The position numbers and the translations under genes are program-made. From Stutzerimonas stutzeri (GTDB lineage Bacteria; Pseudomonadota; Gammaproteobacteria; Pseudomonadales; Pseudomonadaceae), in NCBI RefSeq assembly GCF_002890915.1, contig NZ_POUT01000002.1, forward strand, positions 558,001 through 622,000: 64,000 nucleotides of DNA, given 5' to 3'. This document shows, one piece after another, positions 41,717 through 50,717 of the stretch (its first letter is position 1; the number at the start of each line of letters is the position of its first letter). The notes beneath the pieces were generated by a model. It was not told where the DNA came from, searched no databases, and saw only the letters and a list, made by a program, of their open reading frames with translations.

Positions 41717-41998
41717 ATGGCCGACGCGAAACCGGAAATCGTCATCACCTATTGCACCCAGTGCCAATGGCTGCTGCGCGCGGCCTGGCTGGCCCAGGAA
41801 CTGCTCTCGACCTTCGCCGAGGACTTGGGTCGCGTCTGCCTGGTGCCCGCCAGCGGCGGGACGTTCCACATCACCTGCGATGGCGTGCAGATCTGGGAGC
41901 GCAAGCGCGACGGTGGCTTTCCCGAAGCGAAGGAGCTCAAGCAGCGCGTGCGCGACGAGATCGATCCACAGCGTTCGCTGGGGCACAACGACCGCTGA
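41717..41998 (+). CDS. SelW/Rdx-type thioredoxin-like protein (Cys form)
   Basis: 93-aa protein of the SelT/SelW/SelH family. It has a CTQC motif at 13-16 in the first loop, where eukaryotic SelW carries Cys and Sec; here both are Cys, so it is a non-selenium form. The redox role is inferred. The GGTFHITCDG and LKQRVRDEI stretches fit the family. It converges on the EamA gene, whose stop is three bases away. Confidence 0.88.
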   Translation: MADAKPEIVITYCTQCQWLLRAAWLAQELLSTFAEDLGRVCLVPASGGTFHITCDGVQIWERKRDGGFPEAKELKQRVRDEIDPQRSLGHNDR

Positions 41999-42001
41999 GC
42001 G

Positions 42002-42871
42002 TCAGGTCGCAGGGTTCGGCGGCGCGCTCTTCAGGCGGCTGGTGACGATGCTGGCGACGATGATCAGGGTGCCGCCCAGCAGCATGCGCAGCGTCGGCTG
42101 CTCATCGAACAGCCACCAGGCGAAGGCAATGCCGTAGACCGGCTCCAGGGCGAAGATCACCGAGGTGGTGCGCGCCTTCAGCACACGCAGGCTGGCGACG
42201 AACAGGCTGTGGGCGAGGCCGGTGCAGAGCACCCCCAGCAGCGCCAGCCAGAGCCAGTCCTGCGCGGGCACGGCGGGCACCGCTGCCCAGCTGAACGGCA
42301 GCAGGCCGACAAGGATCGCCAGATTCTGCCAGAGCGCCGCCCGCACCGGATCGAGGCCGCGGGTGACCGCGCGGTTGAGCAGCGACAGCAGGGCGAACAG
42401 CAGACCGGAAAGCACACCGTAGAACAGGCCGGCGGTGGGGCCGCTGGCCAGGTCGAATTGCGGCGTCACCAGCAGCAGCCCCGTGCATACCAGGGCGACC
42501 ATGGCGAACTCCACTACACGGGTGCGTTCGCGAAACAGCAGCCCCTCGAGCAGCACTGTGAAGGCGGGGAAGCTGGCGAAGCCCAGCGTGGCGATGCCGA
42601 CGCCGGCGATTTTCACCGCGACGAAGAAGGTCAGCCAGTGCGCGCCGAGCAGCAGGCCGCCGAATGCCAGGCCGCAGCGCTGCCGCCAGTCAGGGCGGGC
42701 GCCGCTGGCCGGAAGCAAGCGGGCGACCAGCAGCAGGGCCAGGACGGCGAAAAATGCCCGCCCGAAGGTGATGATCAGCGGCGTGCTGTCGGCCAACTTC
42801 CCGAGCACGCCGGAGAGCCCGAACATCAGCGCGCCGAGGTGGATCGCCAGCAAGGCGTTGCGCGGTGTCAT
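42002..42871 (-). CDS. EamA-family (DMT) exporter
   Basis: 289-aa inner-membrane protein with ten hydrophobic helices and two EamA domains (about 5-135 and 150-280). The second repeat has the pattern FALEPVYGIAFAWWLFDEQPT, typical of the family. The substrate is unknown; many members export amino acids or metabolites. The ATG follows GGTGGAAGC. The upstream AraC-type gene, in the same direction, may control it. Confidence 0.9.
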   Translation of the reverse strand: MTPRNALLAIHLGALMFGLSGVLGKLADSTPLIITFGRAFFAVLALLLVARLLPASGARPDWRQRCGLAFGGLLLGAHWLTFFVAVKIAGVGIATLGFASFPAFTVLLEGLLFRERTRVVEFAMVALVCTGLLLVTPQFDLASGPTAGLFYGVLSGLLFALLSLLNRAVTRGLDPVRAALWQNLAILVGLLPFSWAAVPAVPAQDWLWLALLGVLCTGLAHSLFVASLRVLKARTTSVIFALEPVYGIAFAWWLFDEQPTLRMLLGGTLIIVASIVTSRLKSAPPNPAT

Positions 42872-42987
42872 TCGCTTCCACCGGGGGTGCGTCGCCGGGA
42901 CAGGGGTGTTGCGGGAGCGGGCATGAGGCTACCTGGGGATGGCGGAGCGGACGATGCTAGGCAACGTCCGCTCCATTGTCTGTCGCG

Positions 42988-43746
42988 TCAGTCGCCGATT
43001 TTGTCGCGCAACTCGCGTCGTAGCTCGCGTGGCGTGCACCCGCGTGCGCGAACGATGGCCGCGGTGAAGGCGCTTTGCGAGGCATAGCCTACCCGTGCGG
43101 CTATTTCGCCGATCGGCAGTCGGCTGTCGTGGAGCAGCGCCTCGCCCCGCTGCAGGCGTCGCTGGCGCACGTATTCCATGGGCGTGCGCCCGGTTTCGCT
43201 GAGGAAGCGGGCATGCAGGCGCGCCACCGAAAGCCCGGCGATACGGGCCAGGTCGGCGACCTGAAGCGGATGGGCAAGGTGCCGGTCGACATGCGCGGCG
43301 ATCGCCGCGAGCGGAAGAGGGGGCGGCATCCTCGGCGCCTCGTCGTTGCCGGCCAGGCTCGCCAGTAGCAGCACGGCACCCTGTTCGGCGATCAGCGCAT
43401 CATTAATCGGGCTGGCCGCCAGCCACTCGACGAGCTGCTGCTGGACGGGCGCCAGGCGTAGCGTGTCCGGGCGATCGAGCAAGCGCAGGCTGGGGGCGGT
43501 GTGGTGGCCAAGGCGTTCGCGCACCCAGTTTTCCGAAGGGATGTCCAGCACCAGGCAATGGCTGCCGGTGGCGCTGCCGCAGGCGTGATGCGTGGCTGAC
43601 GGGACCACCGCCAGGCATTGCTGGGCGACGCGGCTGCCACGCCCGGCCATCTCGAACTCCAGCAGCCCCTTCAGGCCGAACACCAGTTGTGCGTGCCCGT
43701 GGCTGTGGGCGATCAGGTCGTGGTTGTAATGACGAAGCGAAAGCAT
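42988..43746 (-). CDS. AraC-family transcriptional regulator
   Basis: 252-aa regulator with an N-terminal cupin-like sensor domain (HSHGHAQLVFGLKGLLEFE) and a C-terminal double helix-turn-helix (about 145-245) with LADLARIAGLSVARLHARF-like first helix and GYASQSAFTAAI second helix. The gene lies between cyaB and the EamA exporter, all reverse-strand. Control of the exporter is plausible but inferred. Confidence 0.92.
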   Translation of the reverse strand: MLSLRHYNHDLIAHSHGHAQLVFGLKGLLEFEMAGRGSRVAQQCLAVVPSATHHACGSATGSHCLVLDIPSENWVRERLGHHTAPSLRLLDRPDTLRLAPVQQQLVEWLAASPINDALIAEQGAVLLLASLAGNDEAPRMPPPLPLAAIAAHVDRHLAHPLQVADLARIAGLSVARLHARFLSETGRTPMEYVRQRRLQRGEALLHDSRLPIGEIAARVGYASQSAFTAAIVRARGCTPRELRRELRDKIGD

Positions 43747-43786
43747 CGGTATGGCGCTCTCCGGAAGGCCTGGGCCAGCCCGCCGG

Positions 43787-45175
43787 TCAGAGAATGACCT
43801 TGTCGCGCAGTTTCTCGGCGGCCTGCTGCAATGCCTGGATCACACGCTCCTTGTCGAAGTTCTGTATGCCGTTGGTGTCGAGGTACATGGAGAACCCCGG
43901 CAGCTCATGCTCGACGAAGCTGCAGGTGGCGCCGAGATCGCGGCGGAAATCGACCACCTGGTAAATCTGCACCGGGCGGGAGAAGCCCTTTACCGAGATC
44001 TGGCCCTTGTCGCGGCACATGATCACGTCCTTGATCAGCGAATAGGTCTCATGGGAAATGAGAATCTCGCTGGCCTCGGCGGCGCTCTCCAGGCGGCTGG
44101 CGAGGTTCACTTCGCGGCCGATGATGGTGTAGTCCATGCGCGTGTCGGCACCGAAGTTGCCCACCGTGCAATAACCGGTGTTGATGCCCATGCGGATTTC
44201 CATCGGGCGGGTGATGCCCTGGGCGCGCCATTGCTGGCGCAACACCTTCATGTGCTTGCGCATCGCGATGGCCATGGACACTGCGGCCACCGCATCTTTC
44301 TTGGCGCCCTGGCTGGTCGGGTCGCCGAAGAACACCATCACGCAGTCACCGACGAACTTGTCGATGGTGCCGCCATACTTGAGGGCGATCTTCGACATTT
44401 CGTTGAGGTAGTTGTTGAGCAGGTCGGTCAGGGCTTCGGCCTCCAGCTCTTCGGACAGTTCGGTGAAGCCCTTGATGTCCGAGAAGAACACCGTCAGCCG
44501 CTTGCGCTGGGTTTCCAGGCGCACGCTGCGCTTGCCAGAGAAAATCGATTCCCAGACCTGTGGAGACAGGTACTTGGCCAGATTGCGGGCCAGGCGGGCG
44601 GCCTTGGCCTGTTCCATTTCGATTTCCTTGCGCGCCTGGGCCAGGCGCAGCCCCTGCTGGTGGACGTAGTAGGCGGTGGCGCACACGTAGAAAGTGGTGA
44701 ACAGGATGCTGACCAGTGAAACCAGAACGGGCGTCGTGTCCTTGAATTCGAGGGGGAACTGCAGGCTGGCCAGGGCGATGCCGAGTGCCACGCAGGGCAG
44801 CGCCAGCGTCAGGTTGCGCAGGCTGCCGATGACCAGGGCGCTGAAACCGAGGGTGAGCAGGAACATCAGACTCGGCACCACCGAGAAACCCAGCAGCAGA
44901 ATGCCGAAACCGGCATTCAGCGCGTCCAGGCAGAGCAGGACCTGCGAGGTGCGTTCCGGGTGATCGCGCTTGAAACGATAGCTCAGGTGGTAGGCCAGGT
45001 GTGGATAGAGCAACGCATAGGGGACCATCCACAACAGGTCCATCGAAAAATATTGGGTATAGGTGCCTGCAGCGAGTGTCGCCGCGCAGGCCAGATAGGC
45101 GAGCACGCGGGAGTAATACTCGCGCAATGGGCGAGTGGCGAGGCCATTACGGCGCTCCACCATGATGGAAGTCAT
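43787..45175 (-). CDS. cyaB: CyaB, membrane class III adenylate cyclase
   Basis: 462-aa cyclase that makes cAMP for the regulator Vfr in pseudomonads. An N-terminal MASE2 membrane domain with about six helices (22-175) is followed by a class III catalytic domain: FSDIKGFTELSE with the first metal Asp, the second metal Asp in KFVGDCVMVFFGDP, and MDYTIIGREVNLASRLE with the adenine-selecting Asp. The start is uncertain: ATG 45175 or ATG 45163 (MVERRNG). No partner gene lies in the window. It is preceded by a 298-base gap with no clear gene. Confidence 0.94.
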   Translation of the reverse strand: MTSIMVERRNGLATRPLREYYSRVLAYLACAATLAAGTYTQYFSMDLLWMVPYALLYPHLAYHLSYRFKRDHPERTSQVLLCLDALNAGFGILLLGFSVVPSLMFLLTLGFSALVIGSLRNLTLALPCVALGIALASLQFPLEFKDTTPVLVSLVSILFTTFYVCATAYYVHQQGLRLAQARKEIEMEQAKAARLARNLAKYLSPQVWESIFSGKRSVRLETQRKRLTVFFSDIKGFTELSEELEAEALTDLLNNYLNEMSKIALKYGGTIDKFVGDCVMVFFGDPTSQGAKKDAVAAVSMAIAMRKHMKVLRQQWRAQGITRPMEIRMGINTGYCTVGNFGADTRMDYTIIGREVNLASRLESAAEASEILISHETYSLIKDVIMCRDKGQISVKGFSRPVQIYQVVDFRRDLGATCSFVEHELPGFSMYLDTNGIQNFDKERVIQALQQAAEKLRDKVIL

Positions 45176-45473
45176 GTATGCGTACGATCCCTGGTCGTTT
45201 TTCGACGCCTTTTTCTATGCGCCTTGCAGACTGAAGCTGGACCCGCCGCGCAGGAACCGGCAAGCGAGCGGAGTCAACGGCGTTCAGTCTCGCGGCTACA
45301 GCGTGCCTGCTCGGCGATTGGCCGGCCCGTGCAGCAGCCGGCTGATCATAACCAAGCAGCGGCGCATCGCCAAACAGCAGTTCGCAATCAGCGCTGGATC
45401 GTGGGGGCCGCCGGGCACTGCGGGCCCGTTTTTACGCGGCGGGGCCGGCGCGCAGCAGATCGTGGAATGGCCC

Positions 45474-45791
45474 TCAGAAGCGGATGCGCCCGGTGAGCAT
45501 ATCCTTGAGCATGACCCAGTCGCCGAGGAAGCTGTAGAGCGGATACTGGAACGTTGCCGGACGATTCTTCTCGAAGACGAAGTGGCCAACCCAGGCGAAA
45601 CCGTAGCCCGCGATCGGCATTGCCAGCAGCCACCACCACTGCTGGGTGAACAGGGCGTAGCCCAGGATGGCCAGTACCAGCAGGCTGCCGACGTAATGCA
45701 GGCGACGGCAGGTCGGGTTGCTGTGCTCGGCCAGGTAGAACGGATAGAAATCGGCAAAGCGGGTGAAGCGTTCGGCGGTTTGCGTGCGCAT
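45474..45791 (-). CDS. Mpo1-like (DUF962) membrane protein
   Basis: 105-aa inner-membrane protein of the DUF962/Mpo1 family. Yeast Mpo1 is an iron-dependent dioxygenase of fatty-acid alpha-oxidation. Two helical hairpins (about 33-50 and 55-70) carry His in RRLHYVG and in WVGHFVFEKNRPATF, which could bind metal. An excellent AGGAGG lies before the ATG. Enzyme activity is not established for bacterial members. Confidence 0.88.
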   Translation of the reverse strand: MRTQTAERFTRFADFYPFYLAEHSNPTCRRLHYVGSLLVLAILGYALFTQQWWWLLAMPIAGYGFAWVGHFVFEKNRPATFQYPLYSFLGDWVMLKDMLTGRIRF

Positions 45792-45918
45792 GGCGTACCT
45801 CCTGTTATTGTCCCGGCCAGTTTAGGCGCGCCGCGTCTTGCGGGGCAGTGACAATGAGTGCCAGTTTAGTAGCCTTGGGGCCCCGTGGCCGCCACCCCAT
45901 TCCAGAACAAGAAGCACC

Positions 45919-46941
45919 ATGAGCGAACGCACCACATCCTCGAGCTGGGCGCAGGGCATCGTCCAGGCGCTGGAAGCGGCGGACATCGACTGCCATCAGC
46001 TGTTTGCCGAACTGGGCCTGGACTATGCGGCGCTGGGCGACCCGGATGCGCGTTTCGCCCAGGACGACATGACGCGCCTGTGGCTGCGGGCGGTGGAAGT
46101 CTCCGGCAATCCGGCCATCGGCCTGGACATGGCGCGCGAGGCGCGACCGGCGGCCCTGCACGTGGTCGGCTACGCGCTGATGTCCAGCCGCAACCTCAAG
46201 GAAGGCTTCGCACGGCTGGTGCGTTACCAGCGGATCATCGCCGAGGGGGCCGATCTGGATTTCCAGCCTTGCACGCAGGGCTATCGGCTGAGCCTGGCAA
46301 TCCACGGCGACCGCCTGCCGCCGGCGCGGCAGAGCGCCGAAGGCTCGCTCGCCGGTTGCCTGACCTTCTGTCGCTGGCTGACCGGGAGGGCGCTGCAGCC
46401 GCTGGAGGTGAGCTTCCAGGGGCGAGCGCCGGAGGACCTGGAGCCCTATCGCCGGCTGTTCCAGGCGCCGCTGCGTTTCGACGCGCCGCGTTATGCGCTG
46501 GTGTTCAGCCAGGCCGACGTGGAAACGCCGTTGCCGACCGCCAACGACGCGCTGGCGCAACTGCATGACCGTTTCGCCGGCGAATACCTGGCGCGCTTCG
46601 CTGGCAGCCGGGTCCTGCATCAGGCGCGGCAGGTGCTCTGCAGGATGCTGCCGCAGGGCGAGCCCAGGCGCGAGACGCTGGCGCAGGCGCTGCACCTGTC
46701 CGCGCGCACCCTGCAGCGGCGCCTGCAGGAGGAAGGCAGCAGTTTCCAGCAATTGCTCGACGACACACGCCGCGACCTGGCGATGCAATACCTCGCCCAG
46801 GCGGACATGGCCCTGCTGGAAATCGCCTACCTGCTGGGCTTCGCCGATCCGAGCAACTTCTACCGGGCGTTCAAGCGCTGGTTTGCACTCACGCCCGGCG
46901 AATACCGCGCCAGGAACCGGAGGCAGGTCGCGCAGCCATAA
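45919..46941 (+). CDS. AraC-family regulator with Arabinose_bd-type N-terminal domain
   Basis: 340-aa regulator. The N-terminal part (about 10-195) matches the ligand-binding domain shared by OruR/AraC-type pseudomonad regulators (GLDMAREARPAALHVVGYAL, GFARLVRYQRI). The C-terminal HTH has LAQALHLSARTLQRRLQEEG and the second helix IAYLLGFADPSNFYRAFKRW. ATG 45919 is chosen for the family start; an upstream ATG in frame at 45838 is unlikely. It diverges from the Mpo1-like gene. Target and ligand unknown. Confidence 0.92.
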   Translation: MSERTTSSSWAQGIVQALEAADIDCHQLFAELGLDYAALGDPDARFAQDDMTRLWLRAVEVSGNPAIGLDMAREARPAALHVVGYALMSSRNLKEGFARLVRYQRIIAEGADLDFQPCTQGYRLSLAIHGDRLPPARQSAEGSLAGCLTFCRWLTGRALQPLEVSFQGRAPEDLEPYRRLFQAPLRFDAPRYALVFSQADVETPLPTANDALAQLHDRFAGEYLARFAGSRVLHQARQVLCRMLPQGEPRRETLAQALHLSARTLQRRLQEEGSSFQQLLDDTRRDLAMQYLAQADMALLEIAYLLGFADPSNFYRAFKRWFALTPGEYRARNRRQVAQP

Positions 46942-46990
46942 GTAACGACATGTCCGCTGCATTCATTTCATCGATGGGGAGAGATTGACC

Positions 46991-47929
46991 TTGGCCACCA
47001 GCTTGCTTGCGCTGATCGACGATATCGCGACGGTCCTGGACGACGTATCGGTCATGACCAAGGTCGCGGCCAAGAAGACCGCGGGCGTGCTCGGTGACGA
47101 CCTCGCACTGAATGCCCAGCAGGTAGCCGGGGTGAAGGCCGACCGCGAACTGCCGGTGGTCTGGGCCGTGGCCAAGGGCTCGCTGCGCAACAAGGCGATC
47201 CTGGTGCCCGCCGCTTTGCTGATCAGCGCTTTCGTTCCCTGGGCGATCACGCCTTTGCTGATGCTCGGCGGTGCGTTCCTCTGCTATGAAGGTTTCGAGA
47301 AGCTGGCCCACAGGTTTCTTCACGACGACCGCGCGACGCACGCCGAAACGGCGAAGGCGCTGGCCGATCCGGCAGTGGACATGGTGGCGTTCGAGCGGAG
47401 CAAGATCGGCGGTGCGATACGCACCGATTTCATCCTCTCGGCGGAAATCATCGCCATCACCCTGGGCACGGTGGCGGGGGCGTCGTTCTCGCAGCAGGTG
47501 ACGGTGCTGGTTGGGATCGCCATTCTCATGACCCTCGGCGTCTATGGCCTGGTGGCCGGCATCGTCAAGCTCGACGACCTCGGGCTGGCCCTGAGCAGGC
47601 GCGCCGGCGCCCTGGCCAGCGCCGTCGGGCGGGGCATCCTGCGTGTCGCGCCCTGGCTGATGAAATCACTGTCGATCATCGGCACCGCGGCGATGTTCAT
47701 GGTGGGCGGCGGTATCCTCACCCACGGCATCCGCGCCGTGCATCACTTCATCGAGAGCAGCGCGCAGGATGCCCTCGGCTTGCCGTATGTCGGCGTGGTG
47801 CTGGGTGGCCTGCTGCCGACGCTGCTCGACATGGCGTTCGGCATCGTTGCCGGTGGCCTCGTACTGGCGCTGGTGACGGTCGCTGGCCGCCTGTTCAGGC
47901 GTGGCTCCGGGGCTGCACCCGATCAATGA
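46991..47929 (+). CDS. DUF808 (YedI-like) inner-membrane protein
   Basis: 312-aa membrane protein of the DUF808/YedI family. The N-terminus [42 protein letters not shown] closely follows the family, and at least five hydrophobic helices are visible (about 70-95, 150-195, 215-245, 275-300). The start is a TTG: 46991 has GGGGAGAG at good spacing, whereas TTG 46985 is too close. Function unknown. Its end overlaps the trkH end by seven bases, tail to tail. Confidence 0.87.
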   Translation: MATSLLALIDDIATVLDDVSVMTKVAAKKTAGVLGDDLALNAQQVAGVKADRELPVVWAVAKGSLRNKAILVPAALLISAFVPWAITPLLMLGGAFLCYEGFEKLAHRFLHDDRATHAETAKALADPAVDMVAFERSKIGGAIRTDFILSAEIIAITLGTVAGASFSQQVTVLVGIAILMTLGVYGLVAGIVKLDDLGLALSRRAGALASAVGRGILRVAPWLMKSLSIIGTAAMFMVGGGILTHGIRAVHHFIESSAQDALGLPYVGVVLGGLLPTLLDMAFGIVAGGLVLALVTVAGRLFRRGSGAAPDQ

Positions 47930-49374
47930 CGCCAGAATGCCGGAGTCAGCAACACCAGCACGGTGATGATTTCCAGGCGCCCGAGCAGCATGCCCACCGA
48001 CAGCAGCCATTTGGCGGTGTCCGGCAGGGTGGAGAAGTTGCCGGCCGGGCCGATGATATCGCCCAGGCCCGGTCCGACGTTGCACACGGCGGTGGCGGCG
48101 CCGGTCAGGGCGGTGATCGGGTCGAGCCCCAGCAGCGCCAGGCATAGCGCCAGCACGCCGATGGTCATGGTGATGAAGAAGGAGAAGGTGAGGATCGAAC
48201 GGACGATTTCCTCGTCGAGGTTGTGGCCGTTGTACTGCTGGCGGATCACCGCGCGTGGGTGGATCAGCTGCTTGAAGTTGGCACGCAGCAGCGAGTAGGC
48301 AACCTGGAAACGGAACATCTTCAGCCCGCCGGAGGTGGACCCCGAGCAGCCGCCGACGAAGGTCAGATAGAAGAAGGCCATCACCGCGAAGCCGCCCCAT
48401 TGGGTGTAGTCATCGACCGCGAAACCGGTGGTGGTGACTACCGAGACCACGCTGAAAGTCACGACACGCAGCGCATCCAGCATGTTGATGTCGTGATTGA
48501 GCCAGTACCAGCCGCTGAACAGCAGGCTGGTGATCGTCAGCATCAGCAGGAACCCCCGCACCTGTTCGTCCTTGACCAACGCCGTGCGGTGGCCGCGCAG
48601 CATCATGACGTACAGGGTGAACGGCAGGCTGCCGAGCAGCATGAAGATGATCGCCACCCAATGGGCCGCCGGCCCGAACTTGCCCATCGAGGCGTCGGAG
48701 GTGGAGAAGCCCCCCGTCGAGACGGCCGACATCGCATGGTTGATGGCGTCGAACAGGCTCATGCCGGTCAGCGCGAATGCAACGAATGCGGCAAGGGTGA
48801 AGGTCACGTAGATGGCGATCAGGTATCTTCCGGCCACGTGCGAGCGTGGCATGACCTTTTCAGACCAGTCGGAGGACTCGGTCTGGAACAGCCGCATCCC
48901 ACCGACGCGCAGCAGTGGCAGGATGGCGATCGCCATGCCGATGAAGCCGATGCCGCCCAGCCAGTGCAGCAACGAACGCCACATGAGCAGGCCGGGCGAT
49001 GCACTGTCCAGTCCCGACAGGACAGTGGCCCCGGTGGTGGTGATGCCGGACATGGTTTCAAAGAAGGCATCCGAGTAGCTGATGTGCTGGATCAGCATCA
49101 GCGGCAGCGCGGCGAAGCAGCAGACCACCACCCAGCTGGCGGTGGTCAGGAAATACATGTCCCGTGGCCGCAGGTGGGTATTGGCCGGGCGCCCGGGCGC
49201 GACCAGGGCGAAGCCGCAGGAAAAGGTGATCAGGCTTGCCCAGATGAACGCCTGCAGGTCATCGGTGCGCTCGAATGCCAGCAGCGTCAGCATCGGAATG
49301 ATCATGCTGACGGCCAGGGTGATCAGGAATATGCCGAGAATGAAACCGATGATACGCAGAGTCGGCAGGGCCAT
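47923..49374 (-). CDS. trkH: TrkH, potassium uptake channel subunit
   Basis: 483-aa K+ channel subunit that works with TrkA in low-affinity uptake. Four repeated pore loops with selectivity-filter Gly are visible: [26 protein letters not shown], and AVCNVGPG. About ten membrane helices. An in-frame ATG at 49408-49410 would add 12 residues; 49374 starts at [11 protein letters not shown], which looks like the family start, so I prefer it. The window has both Kdp and Trk, so K+ uptake is covered at high and low affinity. Confidence 0.94.
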   Translation of the reverse strand: MALPTLRIIGFILGIFLITLAVSMIIPMLTLLAFERTDDLQAFIWASLITFSCGFALVAPGRPANTHLRPRDMYFLTTASWVVVCCFAALPLMLIQHISYSDAFFETMSGITTTGATVLSGLDSASPGLLMWRSLLHWLGGIGFIGMAIAILPLLRVGGMRLFQTESSDWSEKVMPRSHVAGRYLIAIYVTFTLAAFVAFALTGMSLFDAINHAMSAVSTGGFSTSDASMGKFGPAAHWVAIIFMLLGSLPFTLYVMMLRGHRTALVKDEQVRGFLLMLTITSLLFSGWYWLNHDINMLDALRVVTFSVVSVVTTTGFAVDDYTQWGGFAVMAFFYLTFVGGCSGSTSGGLKMFRFQVAYSLLRANFKQLIHPRAVIRQQYNGHNLDEEIVRSILTFSFFITMTIGVLALCLALLGLDPITALTGAATAVCNVGPGLGDIIGPAGNFSTLPDTAKWLLSVGMLLGRLEIITVLVLLTPAFWRH

Positions 49375-49561
49375 GTAGAAGTGCTCGGCACGAAAAAGAG
49401 GGGCGGACATTCTACTCGTGTGGCGAAGCCAGTAAACCGCCCGTCCGGGGTGTGAACAATGTTTTCAGCAGTCGCCTGGCGGCCTCTTCCCAAGGCTGCG
49501 GCGATGAATAGAATAGCCGCCCGGGCGCCGGCCCATTCCGGTATCTGGGTGTTCACCTTCC

Positions 49562-49933
49562 ATGTCCATCGACAATCCTTGCCTCACGTGCGGCGCCTGC
49601 TGCGCGTATTTCCGTGTGTCTTTCTATTTCGGTGAATGCGTATCCTCGGGCGGGGCGGTCCCGGACCAGCTGACCGTTCAGGTTTCCCCGTTCCATGTGG
49701 CCATGCTCGGCACCGAGGCCAAGCCCGCTCGCTGCGTGGGGTTGCTCGGGGACGTCGGATGCGGTGTGCGTTGCAGCATGTACGAGCAGCGTTCGAGCAC
49801 CTGCCGCGAATTCGAGGCGTCCTGGGCCAACGGCGAACACAACGTGCATTGCGACGCCGCGCGCGCCGCCCATGGGCTACCGCCGCTGGTGCCACCGTTG
49901 CAGCCGCATCTTTCGCCGGATCGGGTGGCTTGA
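49562..49933 (+). CDS. YkgJ-family cysteine cluster protein
   Basis: 123-aa protein with the CxxC-x-xCC cluster at the N-terminus (CLTCGACCAYF), typical of the YkgJ/UPF0153 family, which may bind zinc or an Fe-S cluster. Later Cys (CVGLLGDVGCGVRCSMY and STCREF) complete the pattern. Function unknown. It diverges from trkH. The ribosome site is weak. Confidence 0.87.
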   Translation: MSIDNPCLTCGACCAYFRVSFYFGECVSSGGAVPDQLTVQVSPFHVAMLGTEAKPARCVGLLGDVGCGVRCSMYEQRSSTCREFEASWANGEHNVHCDAARAAHGLPPLVPPLQPHLSPDRVA

Positions 49934-49961
49934 AGCGCGGGCATGGCGGGGCTTTCGGGCG

Positions 49962-49991
49962 GTAGGTTGGCAGCTGAGCGCAGCGAAGCCC
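49962..49991. repeat. Dispersed pseudomonad repeat
   Basis: GTAGGTTGGCAGCTGAGCGC followed by AGCGAAGCCC. Its reverse complement closely matches 62245-62276 and its core is found again at 39283. The ends are GTAGGTTGG/CCAACCTAC. Confidence 0.6.
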
Positions 49992-50011
49992 GGCAGGGCG
50001 CTGGCACGAAC

Positions 50012-50047
50012 GAAACGTCAACAGACCCTAGGGTCTGTTGACGTTTC
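50012..50047. repeat. 36-bp perfect palindrome
   Basis: Arms GAAACGTCAACAGACCC and its exact complement with a TA centre, so all 36 bases pair. It lies about 106 bases before the nitroreductase start. A partial, diverged copy of one arm (GAAACCTCAACAGCC) recurs at 50106-50120. No T-run follows, so it is not a normal terminator. It may be a site for a dimeric protein or the remnant of a mobile element end. Confidence 0.9.
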
Positions 50048-50122
50048 ATCGCAAACCGGCGACATTCGCGCCACCGGATTCCCCGTCGTTCCCACCGCTC
50101 GCGATGAAACCTCAACAGCCTC

Positions 50123-50128
50123 TAGAAT
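50123..50128 (+). promoter_or_regulatory. Candidate -10 element before ydjA-like gene
   Basis: TAGAAT 25 bases before the ATG, with the same GCCTCTAGAATG type context as before other genes here. The AGGAGG ribosome site (50142-50147) follows. Confidence 0.4.
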
Positions 50129-50153
50129 GTCCGACCCGTTTAGGAGGTAATGG

Positions 50154-50717
50154 ATGGACGCTCTGGACCTGCTGCTCAACCGCGTTTCCGTCACGCGGCT
50201 CTGTGACCCCGCGCCCGATGCCGCGCAACTCGACCTGCTGTTCCGTGCCGCGCTGCGTGCCCCCGATCACGCGCAGTTGCATCCCTGGCGTTTCCTGACC
50301 ATCGAAGGCGATGCACGCCAACGCCTCGGTGATCTGTTCGCCGCGGCGCTGCGAGCGCGTGAGCCGAACGCGTCGGCGGAGGCATTGCAAAAGGCTCGGA
50401 ACATGCCCCTGCGCGCGCCGCTGCTGATCGTGGTCATCGGCCACTTGCAGGCGCATCCCAAGGTGCCGGAAAGCGAGCAGTTGCTGGCCGCCGGCTGTGC
50501 GGCCCACGGCATTCTGCTCGCCGCGCATGCGCAGGGAATCGGGGCCGTGTGGCGTACCGGCGATTTCGCCTACGACCCGCACGTCACGCAGGGCCTGGGT
50601 GTGGTTGCCCATGAGCGGCTGCTGGGGTTCATCTACCTGGGGACCCCGGAGGGGCGGGTGCGTACCGCTCCGGTGCTCGAGCCGCAGACATTCGTTTCCG
50701 GCTGGGACGGTCAGTGA
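50154..50717 (+). CDS. YdjA-type nitroreductase
   Basis: 187-aa flavin-dependent nitroreductase of the YdjA group. The FMN-binding parts are RVSVTRLCDPAPD near the N-terminus, RAPDHAQLHPWRFL and, near the end, GAVWRTGDFAYDP with LGFIYLGTPEG. It uses NAD(P)H to reduce nitro or quinone-like compounds; the natural substrate is unknown. AGGAGG is at ideal spacing. Its stop overlaps the histidine-kinase stop, tail to tail. Confidence 0.93.
   Translation: MDALDLLLNRVSVTRLCDPAPDAAQLDLLFRAALRAPDHAQLHPWRFLTIEGDARQRLGDLFAAALRAREPNASAEALQKARNMPLRAPLLIVVIGHLQAHPKVPESEQLLAAGCAAHGILLAAHAQGIGAVWRTGDFAYDPHVTQGLGVVAHERLLGFIYLGTPEGRVRTAPVLEPQTFVSGWDGQ

Noticed and set aside
45176..45473. Possible gene starting MEVMYAYDPWSFF between cyaB and the Mpo1-like gene
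   Set aside because: The frame has no stop until 45851, runs through the Mpo1-like gene on the other strand, and has no ribosome site.
50012..50047. Palindrome as the terminator of the YkgJ gene
   Set aside because: It lies 79 bases after that stop and no T-run follows on either side.
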